Below, in pieces: positions 51,334 through 63,001 of a stretch of DNA of 64,000 bases. The notes under the pieces were generated by a model that was given only the letters and a program-made list of their open reading frames with translations, was not told the origin of the DNA and ran no database searches. Within the stretch, counting starts at the first letter, position 1. Each line of letters begins with the position of its first letter. Both the position numbers and the translations under genes were made by a program. The stretch is taken from assembly GCA_009760855.2 (NCBI GenBank), contig WPIO01000026.1:250001-314000 (forward strand), given 5' to 3'. This DNA is from Cristatella mucedo (Eukaryota; Bryozoa; Phylactolaemata; Cristatellidae).

Positions 51334-53462
51334 ATTGTAATGTAGTGTAATGTATCTCCGTCTGTAACTCCACAAAGTCATAAAGACCACGTGGGTGTTA
51401 TGCAGGAGAGTTTTGTATAGCGCACTCACAGCCTAAGCGGCTTTCGGTACGCATTCGGTACCCAACAGACTTCGTCTCACGCAACAAAGAGAAAGTGGGA
51501 AGCATAGCTGAGTCAGGAGAGCAGTTGAGGTAGTGAGTAGCATAGCAGTAGCAGCTCAGGACCGCTGAAAAGGATGGGCCATAGTCGGCAGTAGGAGAGT
51601 AGTTATCGTTGCGTAAGAATTGTGGAAGCGAGTTCCACAGTCTAGGACCTGCAGAGCTAAAGCTTCTGTCGCCAACTGTCTTTAAGCGGAGGAATGGGAC
51701 AGCTAATTTATTGTCCACACAGGACCTGAGGGCGCGAACAGGCTGAAACTGATGCAGCAGTTCAGCTAGGTACGAAGGAGCCAAGCCGTGGCGGGCCTTG
51801 TGGGTCAGCGTAAGAACTTTGCTCTGTATCCTTTGCTCAACCGGCAACCATCCTAGCTCCTTCAGCAAAGGAGACACGTGCTTAAACCACTGGGACTTGA
51901 AGACCAGCCTTGCAGCCATATTCACTGTCCGCTGTAATGGCGTAATAGCTATCTTTGGCAGCCCAGCCAAAAGGGAATTACAATAATCAAGCTGAGACAG
52001 AACTAGAGAGCTAGTTAAATTTTTTACAAGCCACTGTGGGAGACATCTCCTAATCTTGGACAGGGATCGGATGTGATGGCTAACTGTAGAGGCAGTCTTC
52101 TGAATGAAGCTTTTGAAATTGAGGCAGCTGTCGAACACGACACCTAAATTTCGAGCAAGTTGTGATGGCCGCACAATAGCATCACCTATTAGAACGGCAA
52201 AGCCTTTTAATCCAGCCACACGCTTAGGGTGTCCTATGAGAAGCAGTTTGGTTTTATCATCATTTAATTTCAGGAAGTTTTCCGACATCCAGGATCGAAT
52301 ATCGGCAAGGCAAGCATTCAGTTTCTCAGTTGCCGCGGCAGATTCCGACGGTTTGAAAGACAAATACAACTGAGTATCGTCAGCATAGAGGGGATATCCT
52401 ATTCCATGGGCCTTAATCACCTTTCCCAGAGGTTGCGTATAAATGGAGAACAGCAAGGGACCAAGTACAGACCCTTGAGGGACTCCACAGGTGACCCTTC
52501 TCATGTCTGAGACCTGACCCCCACACGACACGGATTGAACACGATCAAACAAGTATGATTTAAACCACACCAGTGCTTCGTCTGCCAGACCGATCGTTGT
52601 TCTCAGTCGTTCAAGCAGAACATCGTGATCAATGGTGTCGAAGGCAGCAGACAGATCTAGCAGAGCTAGGGCAGTGACATTCCCGTCGTCGTTGCCACGT
52701 AGAATGTCATTGTTAACACGGAGGAGAGCAGGTTCAGTAGAGTGCTGCCTCTTGAAACCTGATTGAAATGTTTCTGACGTTCCATTATTTTCAATATGTT
52801 CAACTAGCTGCTTAGCAACAATTTTTTCAAGAATCTTTTATAAGAACGGAAGAAGGGAAACTGGACGATAGTTTGCTAGGACCTCTGTGTCTAATCCAGG
52901 CTTTTTAAGAATAGGTCTAACGATTGCCGATTTGAAGGACTTGGGGACGACCCCTTTTCCCAAAGAAGCATTAAAAATCTTGGTTATGGTAGGGCTAAGT
53001 TGGTCTGCAAGTGAAGACCACAGAGATGAAGGTATAGGGTCTTCAGGAGACGAGCTTTTTTTGCTAGACCTTATTAAGGCAGCCACATCACAGGCAGAAA
53101 CATCGGAGAACCTTTTAAGAAAGGTCACAGGTTGAGGAACGGCGATTGCTTTGGTCGGAGGGGGCTTAATGGAGGCACGAATGTGCACAATTTTTTCAGT
53201 AAAGAAGGCTGAAAACTTTTCGGCTGAGCCCTTAATATCTGGGGAGTCAGGCCTCACAGCATTGGCCAGTAAATGGTTTACTGTCTTATAAATCTGTTTA
53301 GTGTCCGACTGGCAGGAATTCAGTTTTCTAATGAAAAAAGAAGCCCTGGTTTTTAAGCTTTCGGGTGTAAACTCGAAGAAAGTCTTTAAAATTGACTAGA
53401 TCTGCATCAGACCCCGATTTCTCGAAACGACGTTCAAGCCTGCGCTTAACCCGGCGCATCTT
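51334..53462 (-). mobile_element. CR1-B LINE (CR1/L2-type), 5' truncated, nearly intact RT
   Basis: Minus-strand reverse transcriptase of a non-LTR retrotransposon. The main frame is 53257 to 51398, broken only by one TAA at 52838-52840, plus a shift near 53345 that leads up to a RRVKRRLERRFEK segment. Visible motifs: KPGLDTEVLANYRPVSLLPF, LLDLSAAFDTIDH, VPQGSVLGPLLFSIY, catalytic YADD at about 52376-52387, LGWLPVEQRI and the final NSPA end. The 3' tail is an ACATT-type repeat at 51334-51356. The endonuclease half is missing. It has split the tandem repeat of the Polinton, so it is younger than the Polinton insertion or arose within that array. Confidence 0.93.
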
Positions 53463-53465
53463 AAG

Positions 53466-54175
53466 TCAACAATGCACGGCAATCGACAGCAATGGCAGGG
53501 ACCCATACCAAAATCCGTGGCAAATCGACGAGAAATTGGCTGCACCAAGCTCCAATTCTTATTCCACGTAACATCTCACTGTTCGAGCACATACCTTCAA
53601 CCAGCTCTGACCGTTCAATCTTGGGCAATGCATGGCAACAGACGGCAATCGCCCGGGCAAATAGGGCAATCCGTTATTGTCCATCGCAAATCACTGGAAA
53701 GTGACTGGACCAGATCAAATATATCGTACCTGTCACAGGCCACTGTGTTGAAAGTGCAATCAAATCATTTCAACCAATCGCGAACGTAAAATCGCGAGCA
53801 AATGAACGGCAATCGACAGCCATGTCCTGGGCCAATACCCCAATTTCCGGCAAATTGAAGAGAAATTGGCAGTGCGGAAGCCTCAATTGTCATTACATAT
53901 AACATTCCGCTGCTTCCAAAGTAAAACCGTGGAATTTTCAAGATGCTTTGTTTGTTAACTGTCAGAAATGCACGGCAATCAAAAGCAATGGTAGGGGACG
54001 ATAGCGAAATCAGTGGATAATTGACAAGATTAGCCGCAATAAACGGCAACTCTCATTCCTCATAACATGGACCTGTGTTCGCGCATAATTTTCACTCATG
54101 TTTCGCGTTCAATTGACGGCAACGCACGGCGATCGATGGCAGTGAACGGCAATCGACGGCAATCAACGTTGAGAG
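53466..54175 (+). repeat. ~160-170 bp tandem repeat, right part
   Basis: Units start near 53470, 53628, 53804, 53968 and 54118 with AATG(C/A)A(C/T)GGCAATCG-like sequence and share GCAAAT(C/T)GA...GAGAAATTGGC. About four to five diverged units. Confidence 0.8.
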
Positions 54176-54218
54176 CATCGCAGTGAGACCTGGTGGATGA
54201 GCTCAATATCCAGAGTTG

Positions 54219-54572
54219 ATGCAAGTGAATAACTTTATTCAAAGCCAATGTGCCATGACTTACATGGATTTTACTCAGTTTAGGAAACAATTCTTAGGAG
54301 TGAGTGAAAATATGGGTAGAGCTGGAATTCATCTCCCAGAATTTATTGCTGTGTACCCATTCCACGTCATTGATCTTAGATTTAATGAACAATCTCTTGG
54401 GAATAGTAATATCCTAGATGTTCTCACCAAGTATAAGACTGCTCCAACTGCAGATACATTTAAGATTCAAAATATCACGATCTTTGAAACAGAGCTCGAT
54501 CTTATCGTTAATGGTGATTGTGCAGCATTCAGAGCATTGAAACCACCCGCACTTCAAATCCCCGTCAATTAA
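54219..54572 (+). pseudogene. Possible Polinton capsid-protein C-terminal fragment
   Basis: 117-codon open end that starts next to the tandem repeat and stops at TAA 54570-54572; a TGA is in frame at 54198. Features FRKQFL, IAVYPFHVIDLRFNEQSL and a closing strand-like block resemble the common C-terminal pattern (aromatic-P/F...DL...) of double-jelly-roll capsid proteins of this element class. The resemblance is weak and by eye. Gln here is written CAA/CAG. Confidence 0.35.
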
Positions 54573-54726
54573 TTTAAATTACATTGCATATTAAGGATTG
54601 GTGGAGCATGGAAGTGACGGCTGGTTAGAGTTTATTAACCATCGAGTCTAGAAAAATCAGAAACCTTGGTCGCCATTGTAAACTTGTAGAAAACTCTCCC
54701 CTAATCCAAAATAACTATAAGCTACG

Positions 54727-54931
54727 TAAGCAAAGTTTTAATTAAAGGTGGATACAACTCTTATACACTGAGTAGATGGAAAAGCACCGTGCCACTAAGG
54801 GGCGGTCTCGATGATCTTGAAAATGAACTTAGACTGGGGTGATATGAGCATTAGCGAAGGTCAAGAAAGTTCAAGATCAAAGGTCAGGCTCATCGAACCT
54901 CCCATAGTGGCCTGTTAATTTTCCATGTACT
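54727..54931 (-). repeat. Polinton 3' terminal inverted repeat
   Basis: Reverse complement of the 5' repeat, starting GTAAGCAAAGTTTTAATTAAAGG and ending in ...GTTAATTTTCCATGTACT. Confidence 0.88.
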
Positions 54932-54989
54932 CCCGCTTCGGGCCCTCCGCCGGATTGGCCAGCCCCAACTATCCGCAGGCCACCGCCAC

Positions 54990-55095
54990 GTAATAATAAT
55001 AAAAATAATAATAATAATGATGCATTTGATATAGCGTCCTCAGGGAACTAAATCTCTTTCTTGGCACTTTACATTTGCTACAAAGGAAGCACGAC
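54990..55095 (-). mobile_element. L2-A LINE, 3' tip
   Basis: TAATAATAATAAAAATAATAATAATAATGATGC tail in reverse, then TAGCGTCCTCAGGGAACTAAATCTCTTTCTTGGCAC (3' stem). Confidence 0.85.
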
Positions 55096-55905
55096 GTAAA
55101 TTCTCCACCTATGCACTCAAATCTCAGAGTGAACTCTCAAGCTCTTTTTGGTGCTGAGAACTAGCATCAAATTCGTTCACATTTGGTGGGTGGTACACAG
55201 CTTCACCAGCGATTGGAAGGTATCATCACGAATAATGATTATCAGCCGTAATCCGGCTGGTTTAGCAGGCTCCGACGTTTCAGCTTGGCTCAATAAAATC
55301 GGCGCTTGGCAAAACCAGGGGATGTGTCGAGTAAACTGCCACTTCTTTCGAGACCAGCAAGCGCATGTCTACACGAATAAAATGCTACGACAAAGCATAC
55401 ATTGCAGGTTCTCAGATCAGACCACTATGCGTATTCTAATATCTTCCTTTTTCGTGACGCTGCGTGCATTTAAGATCAAGAGCCAACGAGAACTTGAAAG
55501 CGCCAGTACCTGATGAGCTCAGCAAACTGTTGAATCAAGTGGCGTGATGGGTGACGCACTACGAAGACTTTCGTTGCTTATTAGTGCTGCAAGTAACCAC
55601 AACTCGAAGCCATGCATGAAGCTGACAGTCAAACCAAATGGACTGCTAGAGAGGTTCACGTCTACAAGGAAAATATCGATTCATAAGAATCTTCTACTGC
55701 AAGTCGTCATGTTGGATCTCTGTAGGATTAGATACTAGGGACCGGAGTGGCCGGCTGAAGGTCTTAATGGCTCCTTGGTGCTGCCAAGGCTGAACAACTG
55801 AAGTTCAATAGTGAAAGGGCTACCAAAAGTGCTACTAAGCACTCTGAGGGAAGTTAGCTTTTTAATATGGTTTCAAGGTCGCTTAATGACCGTTGAAGAC
55901 ACAAG
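55096..55905. other. No gene recognised
   Basis: Open frames at 55148-55513 and 55544-55738 (about 121 and 64 codons) have no family resemblance. Confidence 0.4.
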
Positions 55906-55909
55906 ATTT

Positions 55910-56172
55910 TGCTCTGCAGGTCCTAGACTGTGGAATTCACTTCTTAAGCGACGACATATAGTCTCCTGCTACTGACTGTGGCACATCATTTCCAGACTTC
56001 TTGAGCTACTACTTTCATGCTGTTCACTTCCTCAACTGCCGTTTTGTGAGATGAAGTGTGCTGGCTACCGTACGCCTGCCGAAAGCCGCACTGGCTTTGA
56101 GTGCTTTGCTAAACTCTCCTACGTAACGAGCTTATTCTTTGCTGCTTTGCAGAGTTAAAGACAGAGATAAAT
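55910..56172 (+). mobile_element. CR1-B-like LINE, diverged 3' end
   Basis: GTCCTAGACTGTGGAATTCACTTC ... ATGAAGTGTGCTGGCTACCGTACGC ... GAGTTAAAGACAGAGATAAATTATATT parallels 5070-5390 with about one change in six bases. Confidence 0.8.
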
Positions 56173-56219
56173 TATATTGGTAAATTGGAGAAATTCAACT
56201 GTGCACCGTATTTGCTAAA

Positions 56220-56580
56220 GGGGCTGTGATGGCTTCCAGTCGATCAACGGATACAGAGCGAAATTCTTATTTTGACCCAAAGGGCCCATCATGCACTGGG
56301 TCCTCTATGCCAAGCTGACCTGCTGCACCCGTTTCGCACTCGTGCCCTCAGGTTCTTTCAAGAAGACACATTAACTGTTGCAGGCTTTCATTTAATACTG
56401 CTGGCTTTAGAAACTTTGTGCTATGCATGTACTACTGATGAACTCACTTCCACAATTCTTTATAATCAAGACTTTCCCTCCTACTGCCAACTCTGGCACA
56501 TCCATTTAAGCCGTATTGCTCTGCTACTTCCGTCCCATTCACTTCCTCGTCTGCTCTTCTTGCTCAACTATAATTCGGCT
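56220..56580 (+). mobile_element. CR1-B-like LINE, older C-terminal fragment
   Basis: Encodes diverged versions of the LPVEQRIQSKVLTLTHKARH block and downstream, with frame breaks. It follows the previous 3' end head to tail. Confidence 0.55.
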
Positions 56581-56719
56581 CTAGGAGTGGGAGCTGCACG
56601 TTTTTACACTTTCCCCACCAAAGAGCATTGTCACCAGCCCACGCTTGCTAGTCTCTCTCTCTCTCTCGCTAGCTCGATTCGGATATGTATAGCAACAAAC
56701 ACGCATAACGCAGATTGTG

Positions 56720-57290
56720 AAAGGAATAATAGTAATACATTTGTATAGCTTCCAACGAGTACTGATTTCATTCTAGGTACTTTGAATGTGTATGCTAAAA
56801 GCAAGCATGCCAACTGGCACGTGAGAATAGCATGCATATTTATATAGCACCTGCAAGCACTCAGCAGACAATTCACAAAGACAAAGCAAATACCCGGAGT
56901 AGAAAAATGTAAGTATAAAGCGTTTTTTAATTACATCGGGCCAGAAAATGTCCTAATGTCAGTTGGTAGCGAGTGCCAGGCATTGTGAGAACACCAACTG
57001 AAGGCAAGGTTTCAGAAAGGACTCGAGGCTGACTGCGGCTAAGCTAAGCGACCAGAGTCAAGAGGAGTGGTTGCTTGTAAAATGTTCAACCTGAGGAGCA
57101 AGTGTTTCATATGGGTCAGCAAGAATAAGAGAAAAAAGAACCTACAAGTGAAAGACAAGACCTTGAATTCGAAATACTGCTTGATAACGAGTCCGTGCAT
57201 ATTGGAGATGCGGCGTGGTGCGATGCGGCAGTCACGACAATAATGACAGACAAGCCAGGCTGCCGAATTAAGCTCCGCCAGCACGGAGAC
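56720..57290 (-). mobile_element. L2-A-like LINE, diverged 3' part
   Basis: Reverse: tail near 56730, stem region CTTCCAACGAGTACTGATT (poor), and a coding part at 57039-57284 resembling HGLVIKQYFEFKVLSFTCRF. Confidence 0.6.
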
Positions 57291-57594
57291 ACGCTAATAG
57301 AAATCTACGGAAGTTTTTACGGAATTTCACGAAATGCATGGATTAGTTTTAAGCTCGTACCTTATCTAAGCGTGTCATGGCTTTCGCCAGTTCTACGTAG
57401 CTGCAAATGTCGATACGCTGATCGTGGAACCGATGTGACGTTGTAGCGAAATGTCACTTTTAACTGGAAACCCAGACAGCGTGTAGACACTAAAGGGATA
57501 AATGCTGGCCGAGCCCATTTTGATCGTGAATCTCTTCAGTTTATGAGCAGCACTAGGTTTTGCATAACTATCAAGGTACTCTTTCAATTTGAGA

Positions 57595-57690
57595 AATTTA
57601 GGTTCCGGCCAGCCAGCTTTGTAAAGTGCGTGGAAAGAGATTTAGTTCTCTTATGACGCAATACAAACCTAGCTAATATTCTTATTATCA
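57595..57690 (+). mobile_element. LINE/SINE 3' stem tip
   Basis: GTAAAGTGCGTGGAAAGAGATTTAGTTCTCTTATGACGCAATAC. Outer arms TGCGT/ACGCA differ from the usual GCGCC/GGCGC but still pair. Confidence 0.6.
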
Positions 57691-58084
57691 TCCATGTTAA
57701 AAAGAACGTCAAGGGTGAGGCGCGCGAACTCACTCGTTTAAAAGGCCAAGTTAAAGGAGCCCCGAGAAACGCTCCGCTTACGCTGGAGTGTGTCGCTGAG
57801 AACGACTTTCCAAAAGTTAATTTATTCAAGCAGAGCCAAGAAAGCCGCGCTGCGTCGCGTGGCTGTGGCCTCGAGGCGGGCGAAGCTCTCAAGGTTTCTG
57901 CTGAAGGTGAAGGTGTTCTCAGGTGGAAATGCTTGGTGTGGAGCGCGCTCCCCCCCGGTAGCTGCAATAACGTCATCGAAATTTCGGGTTAATTATATAC
58001 CCAGCGCGCCGGGCGTTGCGATGCCCAAAGACGGCAGGGTAGCTTCTTTAGGCATCGTCCCTCCTTATCGGGCATTTTCAAGCA

Positions 58085-58265
58085 AAACAATAATAATAAT
58101 TATAATACATTTACTTTAGCGAAGGGAACTCAATCTCTTTCTGAGCACTTTAAAGTTAGTGTAAAGAAAGCAAGATCGAACGGTTAGGGTAGCGTGCTCA
58201 ATGGACAACGAGCGTTACGTGGTTAGGGGTGACATGGAAATGGTCAGCATGCAAATATGTTTAGT
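58085..58265 (-). mobile_element. L2-A LINE, 3' end
   Basis: AATAATAATAATTATAATACATTT tail in reverse; AAGGGAACTCAATCTCTTTCTGAGCACTTTAAAG stem; then the 3' UTR to about 58265. Confidence 0.75.
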
Positions 58266-58269
58266 CAAA

Positions 58270-59150
58270 TAAAAGTCGCTGGTTCGGCAGATGAAAAGGA
58301 GATCGTCATCTGTTTTGAATGTTGAATGTTGGTGTTTGTACTGATCAGCACACACTTCTTGTGCTGTTCCGTGCGACAAACGGCCGCTACTTCTACTCGT
58401 CGACCTTTTCGTACCTCGGAAACGTATATATCGGTGCTAATTAGTAGATACGTCAGCCGTCTGGGTTCATAAAACGATTTGCGTACCAGCTTTTTTATAT
58501 ATGCTCGTTAGAATAGGTTTCAGATCGCAAAAGTAGACTGCTGATCATGCCGACTTCCGTTCTCGAAATCTGCAGAGCCCGCTCATGTAAGAACCTTGGT
58601 CTTTCACTCCAAACACTATAGCCACAGAGACGGGGACTGTTAGGGTAGTATCCTCAATCTGTGTCAAACAAAATTAAATTACCCAACAAACTCATAGGAG
58701 TAGCCGAGACGACGTCTTCGGTAAGGCCACATTACTTAATTGTCAACCGAGGTTTATTAATTTAAAAAAGTGAAATTCATTTCAGATTGAATACATTGTA
58801 ACGGGTGAAACAATTAAGAATCGAATCATGTCAAAGACCTCACGATAATACATATAGATAGCTGGTCCCACAGTGCTTTGAAGACCCTGCAGGCAAATGA
58901 TCTTTCTCAAGCTATTCAGTCTTGAATATAGGAAAAGTAATACAGTAACTAAAAATGACCATTAAATGTTAGCTTTTAGATAAGCTTGACTTTATGTGCA
59001 GATATTCTTGGTAAACACATAAGCTCGGCAGGCAGATAACCGGTGCATACCGCCGCACGCTTTTCTGCTTCGAAACTAGCTGCAGTGCCAACAGCATAAT
59101 AACGGACGATGTGTTACTGCTGCTACTACTACTATTGATATTGCCCGATT
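58270..59150. other. No gene recognised
   Basis: AT-rich, no repeat family of the window seen. Confidence 0.4.
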
Positions 59151-60930
59151 CAGCCAGCGTATTTATGCATTCGTACGGCGATGCAGCTGCCATTTACACA
59201 AAAATTCATTCAACCGTGGTTTTGATTCCAAATTATATAGAAAATATCCTAAGTTAATCCTAGAAACTCTCATGAAATTTTCCTTGCGCGTTCTCAGGCT
59301 ATGACGTCTGATGGCCCAGCATGGACGGAGCCAGGATTTTCAGGTTTGGGGCAAAGGTTCAGGTTGAGAGGAAAGGGTCCTTTGCTCCCAAGGGCTGAGA
59401 AAATTTGCCCCACGATGTTGGTACTTCCCGCCGTCCATAGGATGGCAATTTCCCCTACCCCCTGACTAATCTGCTAACTAGGCCAGTCCCAATTTATTTT
59501 ATGCTACTTTAGAGAAAGTAGGTAGACTTAACTGTCGAGCTAATGTAGTGAAAAGTCGTTTTGAAAGAGGAAACCTAGATTCCACACATCAATAGATACG
59601 ATTGTCAAGCCAATTTGGCAATCTAGGTTTTCTTATTTCTAAATAACACAAGGTTTTCCCATTACTATTAAGGTGAATTTACTATCGTTTAATTTTAGAG
59701 CAAGTTGGCTAACTCAAAAGACAAATGTCTGCAGCCGCTGTGGCCAGGCCCACATGGCAGCCCAATGTAGTAAAACTGCGATGCTTCTGATATTCCAGCA
59801 GAAAGCATTTATCAGCTTAAGATTTTATTGCAAATTATAGCAAGAAATTGTCCGGTTTAACCCAATATATTTTTTATTCGATTTCGCTTTCATGATTTAT
59901 CTTATGCTATGGTCTCCAATGGTCCGGGCTAGCCAGCCTACCTATACATTCGAACTGCGCCATAGCTGCCATTTCCGCAATAATCTTTTCACAGCTGGTT
60001 TGATAATAATTTGCAGAAAACTGTGTTTTGTGTTTACCAGCTTAATTTCAATGTATAGCGCATTTTCTTTCTCGTGCTATGGCCTGCAACGGCCCGAACC
60101 TGGGAGATTCTCTAAATATTCCAACTGCAATACAGCTGCCATTTGCGCAACAGCTGTTTCAAAACTATGGCTTTGCTGTTTTATAACTATGGCTTATTCA
60201 CCTAATTTTATGACATTAAATGGGCGTGTTATAATGATATGGCCTCCAATAGCACGGGCCATCAGAGGCCATAGCAATGTAACGCGTTAGCAAATTCGCA
60301 TACAATCTGGTCGGTAAATCCGGAGCACTACTTTCCATAATAAGCAACCAAAAACCTCAGTTTGACAACGCCTATTGTTGGAATAGTAACTGTATTGCAG
60401 TTTGAAAATGCCGAGCGGCCAGGTAATTGGAGGCCATTGCAAGAGAACTGGAATGGGCTATATCATGGTATTTGGTTTCTGAACTCGAAACACTCTTTGC
60501 AATAACAGGAAATCAAACCGCAGTTTCTCTACGCTTATTTTAGAAACGGCAGTTGTATGGCAGTTCGATTAAGTACGGAGACTTGCTGGTCCGGGCTATT
60601 GGAAGTAATAACATAAGAACGCAGATGCGCTATGCTATACAATTTGGTTGGTTATTCCGGAACTCTGTTTCTTATATAATGCGTGCGGAATCAAAACCGA
60701 AGTTGCACGAAGCCTGTTATGAAAATGACAGTTTTATCATAGTCCGAAAGTGCACGGCAGCCCGGACCATCGGAGGCCATTGCATTAGATAGAGGATGCG
60801 AAATTGCACACAATTTTGAGAGTGAACCCGTACCACCATTTTCTGTGATGTGGAATTAAGTACACGGTTTCGAGAAGCTTATTGTGGAAATGACAGCTTT
60901 ATCGCCGTTTGAATTTGAGGCCATAGCACA
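59150..60930. repeat. ~170-bp degenerate satellite with orientation switch
   Basis: Landmark GCTGCCATTT at 59186, 59965 and 60135 (170 bp apart for the last two), with CTATGG(T/C)CT(C/G)CAA(T/C)GG(T/C)CCG-type neighbours, reads forward. From about 60390 the same blocks read in reverse (GGAGGCCATTGCA-type at 60430 and 60770; GCAGTTTGAAAATG-like at 60397, 60561, 60740, 60905), again about 165-178 bp apart. Confidence 0.7.
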
Positions 60931-61284
60931 AGAATTTAACGTTATTGTGTATAATATGGAATATAAAATCCTGCGTTTTAATATTGTCGAAAAGGCACCT
61001 GTATCGCAGTGTACCAAAGTGATTTGTGGGACGTGAGTGTTTGTAGTTGAGAAATTAAAATAAGCCAATTAGGAACGGTCCTTGTTGGAGATTACCTTTA
61101 AGAAATCGCACACAACCTGAACGTCTAATTAAAAAGAGGCCAACATTATCAGGCTACATTGAATCTTTATATATAACTATACCATTTAGAAACAAATTTA
61201 TACATATAACATATATACAAAGCTGGCACAAACTATAATGTGATGTGAGTTATACTATGTATGCATCTTCCCTAGTAAAATGCT

Positions 61285-61361
61285 CTGATTACGAATCTAC
61301 TTCCCCACCAGGCCAAGCATCGTATCACCTGCTTTTCGGAATCCAACAGTCTACCAATACC
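61285..61361 (+). mobile_element. L2-A LINE, short coding fragment
   Basis: CCAGGCCAAGCATCGTATCACC ... CAATACCTCG equals 62275-62335 and is cut by the next, reverse copy. Confidence 0.85.
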
Positions 61362-61759
61362 TCGTAATAATAATAATGATAATGCACTTGATAAAGCGCC
61401 CTCAGAGAACTCAATCTCTCTCTAGGCGCTTTACATTTGCTGCAAAGAGAAATGCAATTGAATGGTGAGTAAAATCATGCTTGATAAACAAACGAAATGA
61501 ATAAAATGGTTCGAGGTGACATGCACAGGGTCAGCATGCAAATGTGGTTAGTGGCAGCATGCACAACAGTGTCAGCACGCATAAACACATTAAGGACAAA
61601 TCACAGGGACCCACTAAATGCTGTCCTAAATAGGTGTGTTTTTAAATTCTTTTTAAACGTGGTCAAGTCAGGGGATGTTCTGACGCAGGTCGGGAGGAAG
61701 TTCCAGGCTTTTGGAGCATACGAACTAAATGCACGGTCTCCAAAGGATTTGAGGTTTGG
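61362..61759 (-). mobile_element. L2-A LINE, 3' end, reverse copy
   Basis: TAATAATAATAATGATAATGC tail, stem, 3' UTR and C-terminal coding part, all in reverse. Very close to 62330-62720 on the plus strand, so the two form a long inverted repeat. Confidence 0.95.
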
Positions 61760-61774
61760 ACTATAAAACTAACT

Positions 61775-62725
61775 TACTAGTTAGGGGCAAAAACCAATGT
61801 GATTCACAAATTGGGAAGGCTGAAACTCAAAATTGGCTCTGCCAGCATATCTTCAGTTGAATCAGCTCGAAATCTAGTTGTCATATTCCAAAGCAACCTC
61901 CCATTAGACGACCATGTCAGCTCCACAGTCAAATCTGCCTATTTTCAGCTTCATAACATTGCTAAAATTCATTCGGGCTTGTTTAGATAAGGATACCACA
62001 TATAAGTTGGTCCATGCATTCGTGACATCCCGTCTCGACTTCTGCAACTCACTGCTCGCTGGCCTACCGGCATGTGCGATCAGGCGATTGCAGCTGGTGC
62101 AAAACTCTGCAGCTAGGCTTGTCTGTCGTGAGCGTCGTAGTTGCCACATTACTCCACTTCTCGCCGACCTGCACTGGCTCCCAGTCAAGCAACGGATTGA
62201 CTTCAAGGTTCTGTCGCTCACTTTTAGGTCCCTTCATTCTTTGGCTCCAGCCTATCTCTCAGATCTACTCCCCCATCAGGCCAAGCATCGTACCACCCGC
62301 TTTTCGGAATCCAACAGTTTACCAATACCTCGTACAAACCTTAAATCCTTGGGAGACCGTGCATTTAGTTCGTATGCTCCCAAAGCCTGGAACTCCCTCC
62401 CGACTTGCGTCAGAATATCCCCTGACTTGACCACATTTAAAAAGAACCTAAAAACACACCTACTTAGGACAGCATTTAGTGGGTCCCTGTGATTCGTCCT
62501 TGATATGTTTATGCGTGCTGACACTGTGCATGCTGCCACTAACCAAATTTGCATGCTGACCCTGTGCGTGTCACCCCTTACCATTTTATTCATTTTGTTT
62601 GTTTATCAAGCATGATTTTACTCACCATTCAATTGCATTTCCCTTTGCAGCAAATGTGAAGCGCCTAGAGAGAGATTGAGTTCTCTGAGGGCGCTTTATC
62701 AAGTGCATTATTATTTCTATAATAT
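61775..62725 (+). mobile_element. L2-A LINE, longest copy in the window
   Basis: Frame 61914-62492 codes about 190 residues of the RT C-terminal region: [81 protein letters not shown]. It is followed by the 3' UTR, the 3' stem at about 62664-62697 and an (ATT)n tail. No RT core (YADD) in this copy. Confidence 0.95.
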
Positions 62726-63001
62726 CTTTTTAAACCAGCATTTCCTAAAATTGTATTTTTTGAGTGTTTTGTTCGGCGAGCGTTTGCTCTACGCGCTTTT
62801 GTCAGGTTACCATAAGGGAATGATTGGGTTTTTGTAAGTTTTTTATGTGTCGTTAAGGTAGGGGATGTCGTGACGTAATTCGGGAGCGACTACCGAAGCT
62901 TGGTGACATATGAATCAAAGCACGATCTCAAGAGGATTTAAGGTTAGTAGTTGTGCGCTATATCTGCTGGTTAAACACAAAATACGATATATATATATAT
63001 A

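Larger units (their letters stand above)
47045..54931 (+). mobile_element. Compact Polinton/Maverick-like element
   Basis: Bounded by matching inverted repeats that start AGTA, as Polintons do, and flanked by ATCGCT (47039-47044) and CCCGCT (54932-54937). This is a 6-bp target-site duplication with 2 mismatches, the length Polintons make. Inside: a family-B DNA polymerase at 47.8-50.2 kb and a capsid-like C-terminal fragment at 54.2 kb. No integrase, ATPase or protease is recognised. Subtracting the LINE (about 2.1 kb) and SINE (about 150 bp), the element is near 5.6 kb, against the usual 15-20 kb, so it is internally deleted or non-autonomous. The coding part is AT-richer than the two host genes. 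Confidence 0.82.

Noticed and set aside
47045-54931. Contaminating ciliate sequence as the source of the TAA/TAG-rich polymerase
   Set aside because: The element is bounded by TIRs inside DNA carrying the same LINE and SINE families as the rest of the window, and it contains those families itself. Transfer remains possible; simple contamination is not supported.
59150-60930. CRISPR-like repeat array
   Set aside because: Repeats are long, diverged and change orientation, without regular short spacers, and the genome is eukaryotic.
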